This document shows, one piece after another, positions 42,822-51,127 of a stretch of 64,000 nt of DNA (positions are counted from its first letter, which is position 1; every line of letters starts with the position of its first letter). Source of the DNA: Lustribacter sp965277075 (lineage in GTDB: Bacteria; Vulcanimicrobiota; Vulcanimicrobiia; Vulcanimicrobiales; Vulcanimicrobiaceae); assembly GCA_965277075.1 (NCBI GenBank), contig OZ255707.1, positions 1,240,001-1,304,000 of the forward strand. The letters run 5' to 3'. Made by a program: the position numbers and the translations under genes. The notes beneath the pieces were generated by a model. The model did not search any database, was not told the origin of the DNA, and was given only the letters and a program-made list of their open reading frames with translations.

Positions 42822-43574
42822 GTGGCGGATCAACCGATCGTCCAAGCGCGCGCGAAAATTCGCGCTCCGCGCCGATCTCACAACGAACACCATTTCGACG
42901 CCGGCGATACGGTACGCGACGTCATCATCGGCATGTCCGACGGGCTGACCGTTCCCTTCGCGCTGGCCGCCGGCATCAGCGGGGCCATCGCGGCATCGCA
43001 CATCGTCGTGACGGCCGGCATTGCGGAACTCGCGGCCGGCGGAATCTCGATGGGCCTGGGCGGCTACCTGGCCGCGCGCTCCGACGTGGACCATTATGCC
43101 AGCGAACAACGCCGCGAGTACCAAGAGACAGACGAAGTTCCCGAAGAAGAACGGCGCGAAATCGAGGTGATCTTCGCGTCGTACGGCGTGACCGGAGACG
43201 CGCTCCGCCATCTGGTCGACACGGTGACGGCCGACAAACAGCACTGGGTCGACTTCATGATGCGTTTCGAATTGGGACTCGAGGAACCCAACCCGCGCAA
43301 AGCGCCGCTCAGCGCGTTTCGCATCGGCGGCTCGTACGTCGTCGGCGGGTTGCTCCCGCTCATTCCCTATATGGTGTTACCGTCGACCCGTCTCGGTTTG
43401 ATCTGGTCGGCGATCGTCACGTTTGCCGCGCTGGTCGTGTTCGGAGCAGTGAAAGGGCGCTTCACGGGCGTGTCGATCTGGCGCTCTGCGTTGCAGACGT
43501 CCGCGATCGGTGCCGTCGCGGCCGCGGCCGCTTTCGCGCTCGCACGTCTGGTTAGCGGCGGCGCCCCGGCGTAG
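42822..43574 (+). CDS. VIT1/CCC1-family metal transporter
   Basis: Membrane Fe/Mn transporter homologue, 250 aa. TM1 to TM2 contain VRDVIIGMSDGLTVPFALAAG and ELAAGGISMGLGGYLAARSD, the conserved metal-translocation segments. A cytoplasmic Glu-rich stretch (YQETDEVPEEERREIEVIF) corresponds to the metal-binding domain of plant VIT1. Three more TM segments follow. The GTG start has AAGGAG upstream. Confidence 0.88.
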   Translation: MADQPIVQARAKIRAPRRSHNEHHFDAGDTVRDVIIGMSDGLTVPFALAAGISGAIAASHIVVTAGIAELAAGGISMGLGGYLAARSDVDHYASEQRREYQETDEVPEEERREIEVIFASYGVTGDALRHLVDTVTADKQHWVDFMMRFELGLEEPNPRKAPLSAFRIGGSYVVGGLLPLIPYMVLPSTRLGLIWSAIVTFAALVVFGAVKGRFTGVSIWRSALQTSAIGAVAAAAAFALARLVSGGAPA

Positions 43575-43580
43575 GCCGCG

Positions 43581-44012
43581 TTAGCGCCGGCAGACGTCGC
43601 CCGCGCTCTCGCGAAACGATGCACCGATAAGGCGCCCGAAACCGCGACGGATCGTCGCACCGTCGCGCCGCCATTGCACCGCCTCGTGCACGACGCGCTG
43701 CGGCATCGTATACGATCCGGTCCACGTCCACACGCCGTCGACGGGACCGGGCGAGACGTTCGTCGCGAAGCTTCCGTCGTCGTGAAAAACGTTGTACAGC
43801 CAGGTTTTTTCGAGCGGCAAATATCCGACGTATGCAACGCTGCCGCCGTGCGCGGAGGCGGTCCCGACACGCGTCCAGGTGCTGTGGGGAGCCGCCGCGA
43901 TCGTCCACGGCGTCCCACCGTGCAGGGTGGAGATGCCGCCCCCCGGCGGCGCGCACGTCCACGCGCCGCCGAATGCCGCGAGAAACGCGTTGAGCGCGAC
44001 GGCCGCGAGCAC
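43581..44012 (-). CDS. Hypothetical secreted protein
   Basis: Not recognised with certainty. 143 aa with an N-terminal hydrophobic leader (MLAAVALNAFLAAFGGAWTC) and then a beta-rich Gly/Trp-containing domain (WTRVGTASAHGGSVAYVGYLPLEKTWLYNVFHDDGSF, VDGVWTWTGSYTMPQ). This has a lipocalin-like or DUF1579-like look. The GTG start shares one base with the panB stop (TAGTG), so it is the last gene of the panB-containing operon. Confidence 0.55.
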   Translation of the reverse strand: MLAAVALNAFLAAFGGAWTCAPPGGGISTLHGGTPWTIAAAPHSTWTRVGTASAHGGSVAYVGYLPLEKTWLYNVFHDDGSFATNVSPGPVDGVWTWTGSYTMPQRVVHEAVQWRRDGATIRRGFGRLIGASFRESAGDVCRR

Positions 44013-44806
44013 TACGGGACGGCGGCCTCTTCGAGCGACGGACCGTCGGCCGGGTCGCGTCCGCGCGTGACGTCTTCCGCGTAGTGGCGAATCGCAGCGG
44101 TCACGATGCCGCTCAGGTCTGCGTACGGTTTCGCGAACGGCGGCGGGTCGATACTCATCCCCAGCAGATCGTAGAGCACCAAAATTTGCGCGTCGCAGTG
44201 CGCACCGCTCCCGATGCCGATCGTCGGAACCGGAATGCGCGCGGTGATCTCGCGCGCGATCTCGGCGTCGATCATTTCGAGCACGACGGCGTATGCACCG
44301 GCGGCTACGACCGCGTCGGCATCGGCCAGCAGGCGCGTCCGGTCGGTGCGCCGGCGAAAGCCCGAACCGAGCGACGCGGTCTGCGGAATCACCCCGATGT
44401 GCGCCATCACCGGAATGTTGGCCGACACGATGGCCGCGATCCGCTCGGCGCGTTCGACGCCGCCCTCGAGCTTGACCGACGACGCACCGGCACGAACGAG
44501 CCGTCCGGCACTTCGCACCGCATCCTCGTTCGAAGGCTCGTACGACATGAACGGGAGGTCGATCGCGACGTGCGCGCGCCGCGTGCCGCGAGCGACCGCT
44601 GCGCCGTGGCGCTCCATATCTTCGAGCGTGACGGCGACGGTGGACTCGTAGCCGAGAACGACGTTCCCGAGCGAGTCGCCGACGAGGATGACGTCGACGC
44701 CGGCCAGTTCGGCCGCTCGGCCGAACGCCGCATCATATGCGGTGATCGTCGCAAACGGGCGCCCTTTCCGTTCGCGAATCGCGGCGGCCCGCGTGCGATG
44801 AATCAT
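44012..44806 (-). CDS. panB: 3-Methyl-2-oxobutanoate hydroxymethyltransferase
   Basis: First committed step of pantothenate synthesis. The 264-aa sequence has ITAYDAAFGRAAELAGVDVILVGDSLGNVVLGYEST (Mg-binding Asp), VAIDLPFMSYE, VKLEGG, VMAHIGVIPQ and TIGIGSGAHCDAQILVLYDLLGM. It overlaps the upstream monooxygenase gene by 4 nt (ATGA), an unexpected partner for a vitamin gene. Confidence 0.95.
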   Translation of the reverse strand: MIHRTRAAAIRERKGRPFATITAYDAAFGRAAELAGVDVILVGDSLGNVVLGYESTVAVTLEDMERHGAAVARGTRRAHVAIDLPFMSYEPSNEDAVRSAGRLVRAGASSVKLEGGVERAERIAAIVSANIPVMAHIGVIPQTASLGSGFRRRTDRTRLLADADAVVAAGAYAVVLEMIDAEIAREITARIPVPTIGIGSGAHCDAQILVLYDLLGMSIDPPPFAKPYADLSGIVTAAIRHYAEDVTRGRDPADGPSLEEAAVP

Positions 44807-46044
44807 TGCGGCACCAGCGATGCCGAGTCGTAGCCGGCGACTTTTTTGTATGCATCGGTGATCGCGGCGAGTTCGACGCGCGTCACGACGTCTTCGATAC
44901 GTTCGAACGGGCGATCGCCCGTGCGTTCGTACACGACCCGCAAGATCGCATCGGGCGGATTCACGCGGCTCGTCAGCACCACGTTGGACGTCGTCGGAAG
45001 CCGCGACGCTTCGTAGGCAAGAAGCGCTTCGGCTCGATCGGTGTACGCACGCAACATCTCGGTGAGTACCTTCGCGTCGATGATCGATTGACCGGCCCCG
45101 TTCGAGCCACGCGGCACCATCGGATGCGCCGCATCGCCGAGCAGCGTGAGGCGACCGAACGTCCAGCGATCGAGCGGATCCTGATCGACCATCGGATATT
45201 CGAGAATCGTCTCGGCGTCGCGGAACATCGCCGGGACGTCGATCCAGTCCCAGCGCCAGTCCTCGTACGGAGTGATGAAATCGTCGAGATATCCGCGTCG
45301 CGTCCAGTCGCGCGTAACGCGTTGCGGCGTCTCGTTTTCCGCCAGCCAGTTCATCAACTGGTTGCCGTTCTCATCGATGTCATTTCGAATCGGGTACATC
45401 ACGAGCTTGCCGGGCGTGAGCCAGCCGGCGCGGACGAACGTCGCGCCGGAGAGCACCGGCCGCATCTTCGTTACGCCGCGCCACATCGTCACACCCGAGT
45501 AGCGCGGCTCTACTTCTTCGGGGTGAACCTGTTTGCGAAGCACCGAGTTGACGCCGTCACAGGCGATCGCGATGCTGCCGCGCTGGTCGTCCAATACATG
45601 GCCGTCGCAGTCCGCGAAGTGCGCGGTCGCGCCGGTCGCATCCGTCGTAACGCTCGTACAACGCCAACCGCGTAGAACGCGATCCGTACCGAGCCGCTCC
45701 ATGACGGCGCTGATGAGCGCGAGCTGCAGATCGCCGCGATGGATCGAGAACTGCGGCCACGCGTAGCCGGCCGCGCGACCGAGCGGTTCGGTATAAATGT
45801 GCTGACCGAAGCGGTTGTAAAACGCCGCTTCTTTCGTTTCCACGGCCACTGACGCCATCGCCGGTTCCAAACCGAGCCTCGTCAGTTCGCGCTGCGCGTG
45901 CGGCAAGATGTTGATGCCGACGCCGATCGCCTTGAGTTCGGGGGCGGCTTCGAACACGCGACACGCGATACCGGCCTCGTGCAACTCGAGCGCCAATGTC
46001 AGGCCGCCGATGCCGCCGCCGATGATGAGAACGTCGTCGTTCAC
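44803..46044 (-). CDS. FAD-dependent aromatic-type monooxygenase
   Basis: 413 aa of the PHBH-type flavoprotein hydroxylase family. The FAD loop is VLIIGGGIGGLTLALELHEAG, then IHRGDLQLAL, AIACDGVNSVLRK (the DG motif) and GRLTLLGDAAHPMVPRGSNGAGQSIIDA (GD motif). The look is that of PhzS/3-hydroxybenzoate-6-hydroxylase-like enzymes. It follows three RraA-family genes and is coupled to panB. Substrate unknown; an aromatic hydroxy acid is the working guess. Confidence 0.88.
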   Translation of the reverse strand: MNDDVLIIGGGIGGLTLALELHEAGIACRVFEAAPELKAIGVGINILPHAQRELTRLGLEPAMASVAVETKEAAFYNRFGQHIYTEPLGRAAGYAWPQFSIHRGDLQLALISAVMERLGTDRVLRGWRCTSVTTDATGATAHFADCDGHVLDDQRGSIAIACDGVNSVLRKQVHPEEVEPRYSGVTMWRGVTKMRPVLSGATFVRAGWLTPGKLVMYPIRNDIDENGNQLMNWLAENETPQRVTRDWTRRGYLDDFITPYEDWRWDWIDVPAMFRDAETILEYPMVDQDPLDRWTFGRLTLLGDAAHPMVPRGSNGAGQSIIDAKVLTEMLRAYTDRAEALLAYEASRLPTTSNVVLTSRVNPPDAILRVVYERTGDRPFERIEDVVTRVELAAITDAYKKVAGYDSASLVPQ

Positions 46045-46068
46045 GATACTACGGACGTAAGTCGCTGA

Positions 46069-46746
46069 TTACTTGTCCCAACCGTAGAGGTCGATCGACG
46101 TTTCGCCCGCCTCGAGCTTGCGCATCACATCGGCCTCCTTGTCCTCGCGCGAACGCGAACGATCGAGGACGTCCGCAACGCGTTCGCGCGGAATCGCGAC
46201 GACGCCGTCGGTGTCGCCGACGATGAGATCGCCTGCGCTGACCGTGACATCGCCGACGAGCAGCGGCTGGTTCAGCCAGCCGCGGGCCGAAAAATCTTTG
46301 CCGGTACCGCGGATGCAGAGCCCGCGGGCGAAAATCGGAAAGCCGACGCGCTCAAGAATCGCGCCGTCACGCACGCAACCGTCGATCACGAGGCCGCCGA
46401 GTTTGCGCGCACGCGCGGCAGTCGACATGATCTCGCCCCAGTACCCGTGTTCGTACGCGCCGTCGACGAATACAACGAGAACGTCCCCCGGTTGCGCTGC
46501 GACGATCGCGCGATGCAGCCACAGATTGTCACCGGGCGGTGAGTGCACGGTGATCGCCGGCCCGCTCAGTGCGAACGACGGCACCACCGGTTTGATCGCC
46601 GACGGAAACGCGCCGATCTTCCCGCCCGCTTCGTGCAACGTGGCGGTGCCGAACGAGGCTGCACGTTCGACGAGCGCGGCATCCGGCCGTTCGAAATCGA
46701 CGGAAACGGTCGGCAGGTCGAAAAACTGGTAGGTCTTGGTGTTCAT
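46069..46746 (-). CDS. RraA-family aldolase paralogue 1
   Basis: 225 aa. RraA fold with the HMG-aldolase-type active site: GYWGEIMSTAARARKLGGLVIDGCVRD (the final Arg-Asp pair binds substrate carboxylate and metal). The acidic residue after WG is Glu. Family members cleave 4-hydroxy-4-methyl-2-oxoglutarate or 4-carboxy-4-hydroxy-2-oxoadipate at the end of gallate or protocatechuate 4,5-cleavage pathways, or act as RNase E inhibitors. ATG overlaps the stop of paralogue 2 by 4 nt. Confidence 0.85.
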   Translation of the reverse strand: MNTKTYQFFDLPTVSVDFERPDAALVERAASFGTATLHEAGGKIGAFPSAIKPVVPSFALSGPAITVHSPPGDNLWLHRAIVAAQPGDVLVVFVDGAYEHGYWGEIMSTAARARKLGGLVIDGCVRDGAILERVGFPIFARGLCIRGTGKDFSARGWLNQPLLVGDVTVSAGDLIVGDTDGVVAIPRERVADVLDRSRSREDKEADVMRKLEAGETSIDLYGWDK

Positions 46747-47420
46747 GGGTTCTCGCGCGTCTGAAGGAAGTGGTATCCGAATTGCTTGCGCGCATCGGTC
46801 AACCGCATCCCCCCGCGCACCGCACTCCGGATGCGTTCCTCGACGGTATCGATCTGCTCGGCTGCTTCGAGAACCCGGTCTTCGTCCGCCTGCGGAACGA
46901 CGACGACGCCGTCGGCATCGCCACGAATCAAGTCGCCGGGTTGCACGCACACCCCGCCGATGCTCACCGGAACGTTCGTCGCATCAAGTTGCACGCGATC
47001 CTTCCCGGTGCGCATCCAGTGGTCGCGGCTGAATACCGGATAGCCGAGTTCCCGGCAGAGTGCAACATCGCGGCACAATCCGTCGATGAGCGTGCCGCCT
47101 AGCTTGCGGCGATGCGCCACTTCGGTGAGAATATCGCCCCAGATCGTGCCGCTTTCGCGCCCGCCGTTATCGAGCACGAGCACGCTCCCCGGCGGGACGT
47201 CGTCGATGAAGTCGCCGACCGTGCCCGGCGGATTTCCGGCCACGGCATAGAGCAACGTATAGGCGCGGCCGGCCATGCGGAACGACGCATCGCGCGGTTT
47301 GATCGGCCAGCAAGCGCCATTGAGCCCGAACCGGTCCAAAGCGTCGCTCAGCGTTGCGCAATCGAGCTTCGCAGCACGCGCAACGTTCGGATCGGCTGCG
47401 GCGAATCCGTTCACGCTCAC
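46743..47420 (-). CDS. RraA-family aldolase paralogue 2
   Basis: 225 aa, the middle of three tandem RraA-like genes. Active-site block IWGDILTEVAHRRKLGGTLIDGLCRD keeps Arg-Asp and has Asp after WG. The N-terminus CATLSDALDRFGLNG is typical of HMG/CHA aldolases. It starts at GTG 47420 overlapping paralogue 3 by 4 nt. Divergence from its neighbours is too large for a recent duplication. Confidence 0.85.
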   Translation of the reverse strand: MSVNGFAAADPNVARAAKLDCATLSDALDRFGLNGACWPIKPRDASFRMAGRAYTLLYAVAGNPPGTVGDFIDDVPPGSVLVLDNGGRESGTIWGDILTEVAHRRKLGGTLIDGLCRDVALCRELGYPVFSRDHWMRTGKDRVQLDATNVPVSIGGVCVQPGDLIRGDADGVVVVPQADEDRVLEAAEQIDTVEERIRSAVRGGMRLTDARKQFGYHFLQTRENP

Positions 47421-48091
47421 GCATTTACCGCGAGCATGTTTTCGTAGTTCGAACCCATCACGGTCGTAACGCTCGCGCCGCCGAGGAGCGCCTTGGCCAT
47501 CGCCGCTTCACGCGCGGCGATCTCTTCGGCCGCGTCGAGGACGCGCTCGATCGCATCGGCCGGAACGAACACGACCGCGCTGTTGTCGGCGAGCACGTAA
47601 TCGCCGGCAGCCACGGTTGATTCGCCGATGCGAACGTCGACGTTCGTCGCTTCTTCCGCAATACGGCCGCGCGCGGTGCGCGCCGTCAAGCCGCGGCTAT
47701 AAATCGGCAAGTCGTACGCACGCGCTTCATCGATGTCGCGCACCGGGCCGTCGACGACGACGCCTTCGATGCCACGCAACCGAGCTGCAAGCGACAAGAT
47801 GCCGCCCCACGAGCCCGCCTCGATGCCCGTTCGCTGTTCGATCACGATGACGGAACCCGGACCGCCGGCCTCGACCGCGCTCGCGCCGAGATGCACCGGC
47901 GGCCCGGCACGCTCGGGCGCATCGTCCTTAACCACCAAGCGGACGGTCACGGCACGACCGGCGATGCGCCGCGACGCGGAACGTTGCACGAGTCCGCCCT
48001 CCGCTCCGTGCAATCCGAGTTTGTCGAGGGCATCCGAAACCGCGCACGCATCTAAGCGCGCGAGCCGGACGACGAGGGCGTCGCCGCTCAT
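47417..48091 (-). CDS. RraA-family aldolase paralogue 3
   Basis: 224 aa, first of the trio in transcription order. Block SWGGILSLAARLRGIEGVVVDGPVRD keeps Arg-Asp but has Gly where paralogues 1 and 2 have Glu or Asp, so its catalytic base may differ. CAVSDALDKLGLHG opens the domain. ATG 48091 has GGAG nine bases upstream. A perfect palindrome lies about 115 bp upstream, before the glpX stop. Confidence 0.83.
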   Translation of the reverse strand: MSGDALVVRLARLDACAVSDALDKLGLHGAEGGLVQRSASRRIAGRAVTVRLVVKDDAPERAGPPVHLGASAVEAGGPGSVIVIEQRTGIEAGSWGGILSLAARLRGIEGVVVDGPVRDIDEARAYDLPIYSRGLTARTARGRIAEEATNVDVRIGESTVAAGDYVLADNSAVVFVPADAIERVLDAAEEIAAREAAMAKALLGGASVTTVMGSNYENMLAVNA

Positions 48092-48206
48092 TTCAACGTT
48101 CTCCGCATGCGTTATGGTAAGGTACCTGCGCGAAGAATTCCCGGCTCGGCGTTGCATGGATCAATCACGACCCGTGCATCGGTTTCGCGCCGACCAAGTC
48201 GCGACA

Positions 48207-48225
48207 GATTCACGGAACGTGAATC
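48207..48225. promoter_or_regulatory. Perfect 8-3-8 palindrome upstream of the RraA/monooxygenase operon
   Basis: GATTCACGGAACGTGAATC, arms GATTCACG/CGTGAATC, 2 bp after the glpX stop and about 115 bp before the first RraA gene. No T-tract follows on either strand, so it looks more like an operator than an intrinsic terminator. The cognate regulator is not identified. Confidence 0.5.
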
Positions 48226-48227
48226 CT

Positions 48228-49235
48228 CTATAGTTGCGCGAGGGAGCGGGCACGAGCCGGCGCGAGCTGAAACTCGATCGCCGGTTGCAGCAGATGGCGC
48301 GTTTCGATCTTGCGCACGGAGTGCGAGATCGTCGAGACGATCAACGATTGCGTATACGCGCAGCCGGAAGCATAACGCACGCCGTCAAGAAAGTTTCCGT
48401 CCGTCACGCCGGTCGCCGCAAAAACGCCGTCATCGGCCGCGCACAAATCGTCGAGGGTCAGAATCCGACGAGGATCGAGGCCGTCGGCGACGGCGAGCTC
48501 GCGATCGCGCGCGTCCCGTAGCCACAACCGTCCGAACATCTCTCCGCCGAGCGCTTTCACCGCGACGGCCGTAACGACGCCTTCGGGCGAACCGCCGATC
48601 CCGGCTAGCATGTCGACTTGGGACCCGTCGTCGAGCACGGCCATGATTCCGCGCGCAACGTCCCCGTCGCCGAACTGCGACACGCGCGCGCCGACCGCGC
48701 GGCATTCTTCGAGCAGCGTCTCGTTGCGCGGACGATCGAGCAGCGCGACCGTCACCTCGCCGACGGGACGCTCGAGCGCTTCGGCCAACGCGCGAATATT
48801 CGCACCCAGCGGTCGATCGAGAGAGATGCGGCCGCGGCCGGCCGGTCCGGTCACCAGCTTCTCCATGTACGGGACGTGCGTGTGAAAGAGCGAGCCCCGA
48901 CGAGCCGCCGCGACAACCGCGATCGCGCCGGGGCCGCCGCGCGCCGCCAGCGTGGTGCCGTCGATCGGGTCGACCGCGACGTCGAGTTCGGGACCATCCC
49001 CGGTTCCCACCGCTTCGCCGATGAACAGCATCGGCGCCTCGTCCTTTTCGCCTTCCCCGATCACGACGGTTCCGGCGATGTCGACCTCGCCGAGAAACGC
49101 GCGCATCGCATCGACGGCCGCCCCGTCGATCGCGTTCTTATCGCCGCGCCCGACAAGCCGGCCCGCAGCGATCGCCGCTGCTTCCGTCGCGCGGACGAGT
49201 TCGTACTCAATACGTGCTTCACTCGGCATCTTCAT
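48228..49235 (-). CDS. glpX: Class II fructose-1,6-bisphosphatase
   Basis: Gluconeogenic phosphatase, 335 aa. It has GRGDKNAIDGAAVDAMR, VIGEGEKDEAPMLFIGE (metal-binding Glu), DVAVDPIDGTTLAARG (the Li-sensitive DPxDGT motif), and IGGSPEGVVTAVAVKALGGEM near the C-terminus. Start at 49235. Confidence 0.95.
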   Translation of the reverse strand: MKMPSEARIEYELVRATEAAAIAAGRLVGRGDKNAIDGAAVDAMRAFLGEVDIAGTVVIGEGEKDEAPMLFIGEAVGTGDGPELDVAVDPIDGTTLAARGGPGAIAVVAAARRGSLFHTHVPYMEKLVTGPAGRGRISLDRPLGANIRALAEALERPVGEVTVALLDRPRNETLLEECRAVGARVSQFGDGDVARGIMAVLDDGSQVDMLAGIGGSPEGVVTAVAVKALGGEMFGRLWLRDARDRELAVADGLDPRRILTLDDLCAADDGVFAATGVTDGNFLDGVRYASGCAYTQSLIVSTISHSVRKIETRHLLQPAIEFQLAPARARSLAQL

Positions 49236-49328
49236 CGGGCGATTCCCCGCTTACGAACGTCCGAAACGCAACCGGCGGCTCGCGGATAGCAATCGAACAT
49301 CTCCCGCGCTATACTGGGGCACACATTT

Positions 49329-50549
49329 ATGGCGGAAGCGACCCCACTTGACGCGTCGAGCCAAACGTCCGACGAGCGACGCCCGATGCGAACGATCTAC
49401 TACGACGCCGACGATCTGCGCCTCACGCGCTGGGGCGGAAGCTTGCGTTTCCGTTTACCGAACGAGTGGACCCTGACGCTGCCGCCGCCGGCCGAGTATC
49501 TCGCATACTCGACCGAACACGTGTTCCACGGCGCTCGAACGGCGATTCCGCCGCGCGCTCTCGACTTGGCGACGGCGTATCTGCGCGGAGCGGTGCCGCG
49601 ACCCGTCGCCGACGTGCAACTGCTGCGCAGCGTACCGGACGTTGCGCTCGATCCCGGCGAACCGCCCGACCTTGTTGCGCCGCACGTCACGTGCGAGACG
49701 CGCATCGACGACGTCATCCGCGCGACGCTGATCAGATCCGTGCAGCAGTTGATCAACGTCGACGTCGCGATGCGCATCGGCGGCGATCCGCGCGCGGTCC
49801 ACCAAGCGCGCGTCGCCGTTCGGCGCCTGCGTTCGGACTTGCGCACGTTTCATCCCGTGCTCGACGAAACGTGGGCGACAACGTTGCGAGAGCGGGTTCG
49901 CTGGCTTGGCGACGCACTGGCCGCCGCCCGCGACGCGGACGTCCTACTCGAGCGGTTGCAACGGCACGCGGCACTTCTGCCCGACGTGGACCGCCATCGC
50001 AAGGAACTCGTGCTCAACCTGCTGCGCGGCGTCCGGACCGCTGCATACCGGCAACTCGGTGCGATGCTGCGCCAGCCGCGTTACGTGCTCGTCCTCGCCG
50101 ACTTGCTTGACGCGGTTCGCGGACCGCTCTTCAACGAGCGCGCGGCCGAACGCGCAAGCGACGCGGCGCCCGAACTGATGGACGCAGCGTGGCGAAAATT
50201 ACGCTACGCGGTGCGCAAACGCGGCCGGCCTCCCGAAGATGGGGAGTTGCACGGCATCCGGATCAAAGCGAAGCGCCTACGCTATGCGGCAGAGGCGTTC
50301 GTCCCCGTTTGCGGACGCCGGGCGGCGACGTTCGCGAAGCGCGTCGCCGCGTTGCAGACCGTGCTCGGCGAGCACCACGACGCGGTCAACTCATGCGATC
50401 ATCTGCGCCGAAATCTCGGCGGCGGCGACGGCGCTTTCGTCGCGGGTGAACTCGCCGCACTCGAACGCGACGCAGCCTTTTCCGCGCGACGGCGTTGGCT
50501 CGCCGCCTGGCATGACGTCAATCGCGGCGGCGGACACTTCTGGTGTTAA
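49329..50549 (+). CDS. CHAD-domain protein with a partial CYTH-like N-terminus
   Basis: 406 aa. Residues ~20-45 (MRTIYYDADDLRLTRWGGSLRFR) resemble the CYTH substrate-handling strand, but a full CYTH triphosphatase domain is not present. From ~125 the CHAD helical domain has VHQARVAVRRLRSDLRTF, ARDADVLLERL, and LHGIRIKAKRLRYAAEAF with its Arg/Lys/His residues. CHAD domains bind polyphosphate through such basic residues. A polyphosphate-granule association is the likely role; no ppk or ppx gene is in the window. Confidence 0.87.
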   Translation: MAEATPLDASSQTSDERRPMRTIYYDADDLRLTRWGGSLRFRLPNEWTLTLPPPAEYLAYSTEHVFHGARTAIPPRALDLATAYLRGAVPRPVADVQLLRSVPDVALDPGEPPDLVAPHVTCETRIDDVIRATLIRSVQQLINVDVAMRIGGDPRAVHQARVAVRRLRSDLRTFHPVLDETWATTLRERVRWLGDALAAARDADVLLERLQRHAALLPDVDRHRKELVLNLLRGVRTAAYRQLGAMLRQPRYVLVLADLLDAVRGPLFNERAAERASDAAPELMDAAWRKLRYAVRKRGRPPEDGELHGIRIKAKRLRYAAEAFVPVCGRRAATFAKRVAALQTVLGEHHDAVNSCDHLRRNLGGGDGAFVAGELAALERDAAFSARRRWLAAWHDVNRGGGHFWC

Positions 50550-51127
50550 TCTTCTTCGTCTTCGATTGCGTGCGCGTGCGGGCGGATCGTGCGGTCGACG
50601 CGATAACATCGCACGAACTCTTCGGCGTATGCTGCGGTCGAAATCGTCGCGAGCGTTGCGAGCAACGCAAAATACGGGAATGACGGCGGCCGACGCCGGC
50701 GTGTGAACTGCAGCGGCCAGCCGCGCGCGATGTCGCGAAAAGCCGTCGGATCGGCGCTTACGCTCAGCGCCAACATCGTGAACGGCAACACTTCAAGGAA
50801 GCTATGGACGTGCTGCTCGTTCGGCGGAATCGCCCGCAGCGGCGCCGCGTAGGCGACATCCCAGATGACGATCGCCTCGTGCGCGAGGACGCTTGCGACC
50901 GCGACGAGCGCGACGCTCGGCGTCATCTCGAACGTGAGGCTCAAGAGCACCGGGACGCCGCTCACCGCCGTCATCAGCAGGTGCGTCAGCGATTCGTGCG
51001 TACCGCTCGTCCGTTCGATGCGTGTTCGGCGATGACACACGTAGTCCAAGATGCCGGGCACGACCCAGATCGGAATGATCGCGTCGAGGACGCGTTGAGC
51101 GTCACTGCGCGCGGAGCGTGAGGCCAT
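50546..51127 (-). CDS. Conserved-looking hypothetical membrane protein
   Basis: Not recognised. 193 aa with about four hydrophobic segments. Polar residues cluster in pattern-like blocks: LDYVCHRRTRIERTSGTHESLTHLL, AHEAIVIWDVAYAAPLRAIPPNEQHVHSFLEV. This many His, Glu and Asp inside or next to TM segments recalls metal-dependent membrane enzymes, but no known motif is certain. Its ATG is complementary to the ATG of the divergent ABC gene (shared CATG). It overlaps the CHAD gene end by 4 nt. Confidence 0.6.
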   Translation of the reverse strand: MASRSARSDAQRVLDAIIPIWVVPGILDYVCHRRTRIERTSGTHESLTHLLMTAVSGVPVLLSLTFEMTPSVALVAVASVLAHEAIVIWDVAYAAPLRAIPPNEQHVHSFLEVLPFTMLALSVSADPTAFRDIARGWPLQFTRRRRPPSFPYFALLATLATISTAAYAEEFVRCYRVDRTIRPHAHAIEDEED

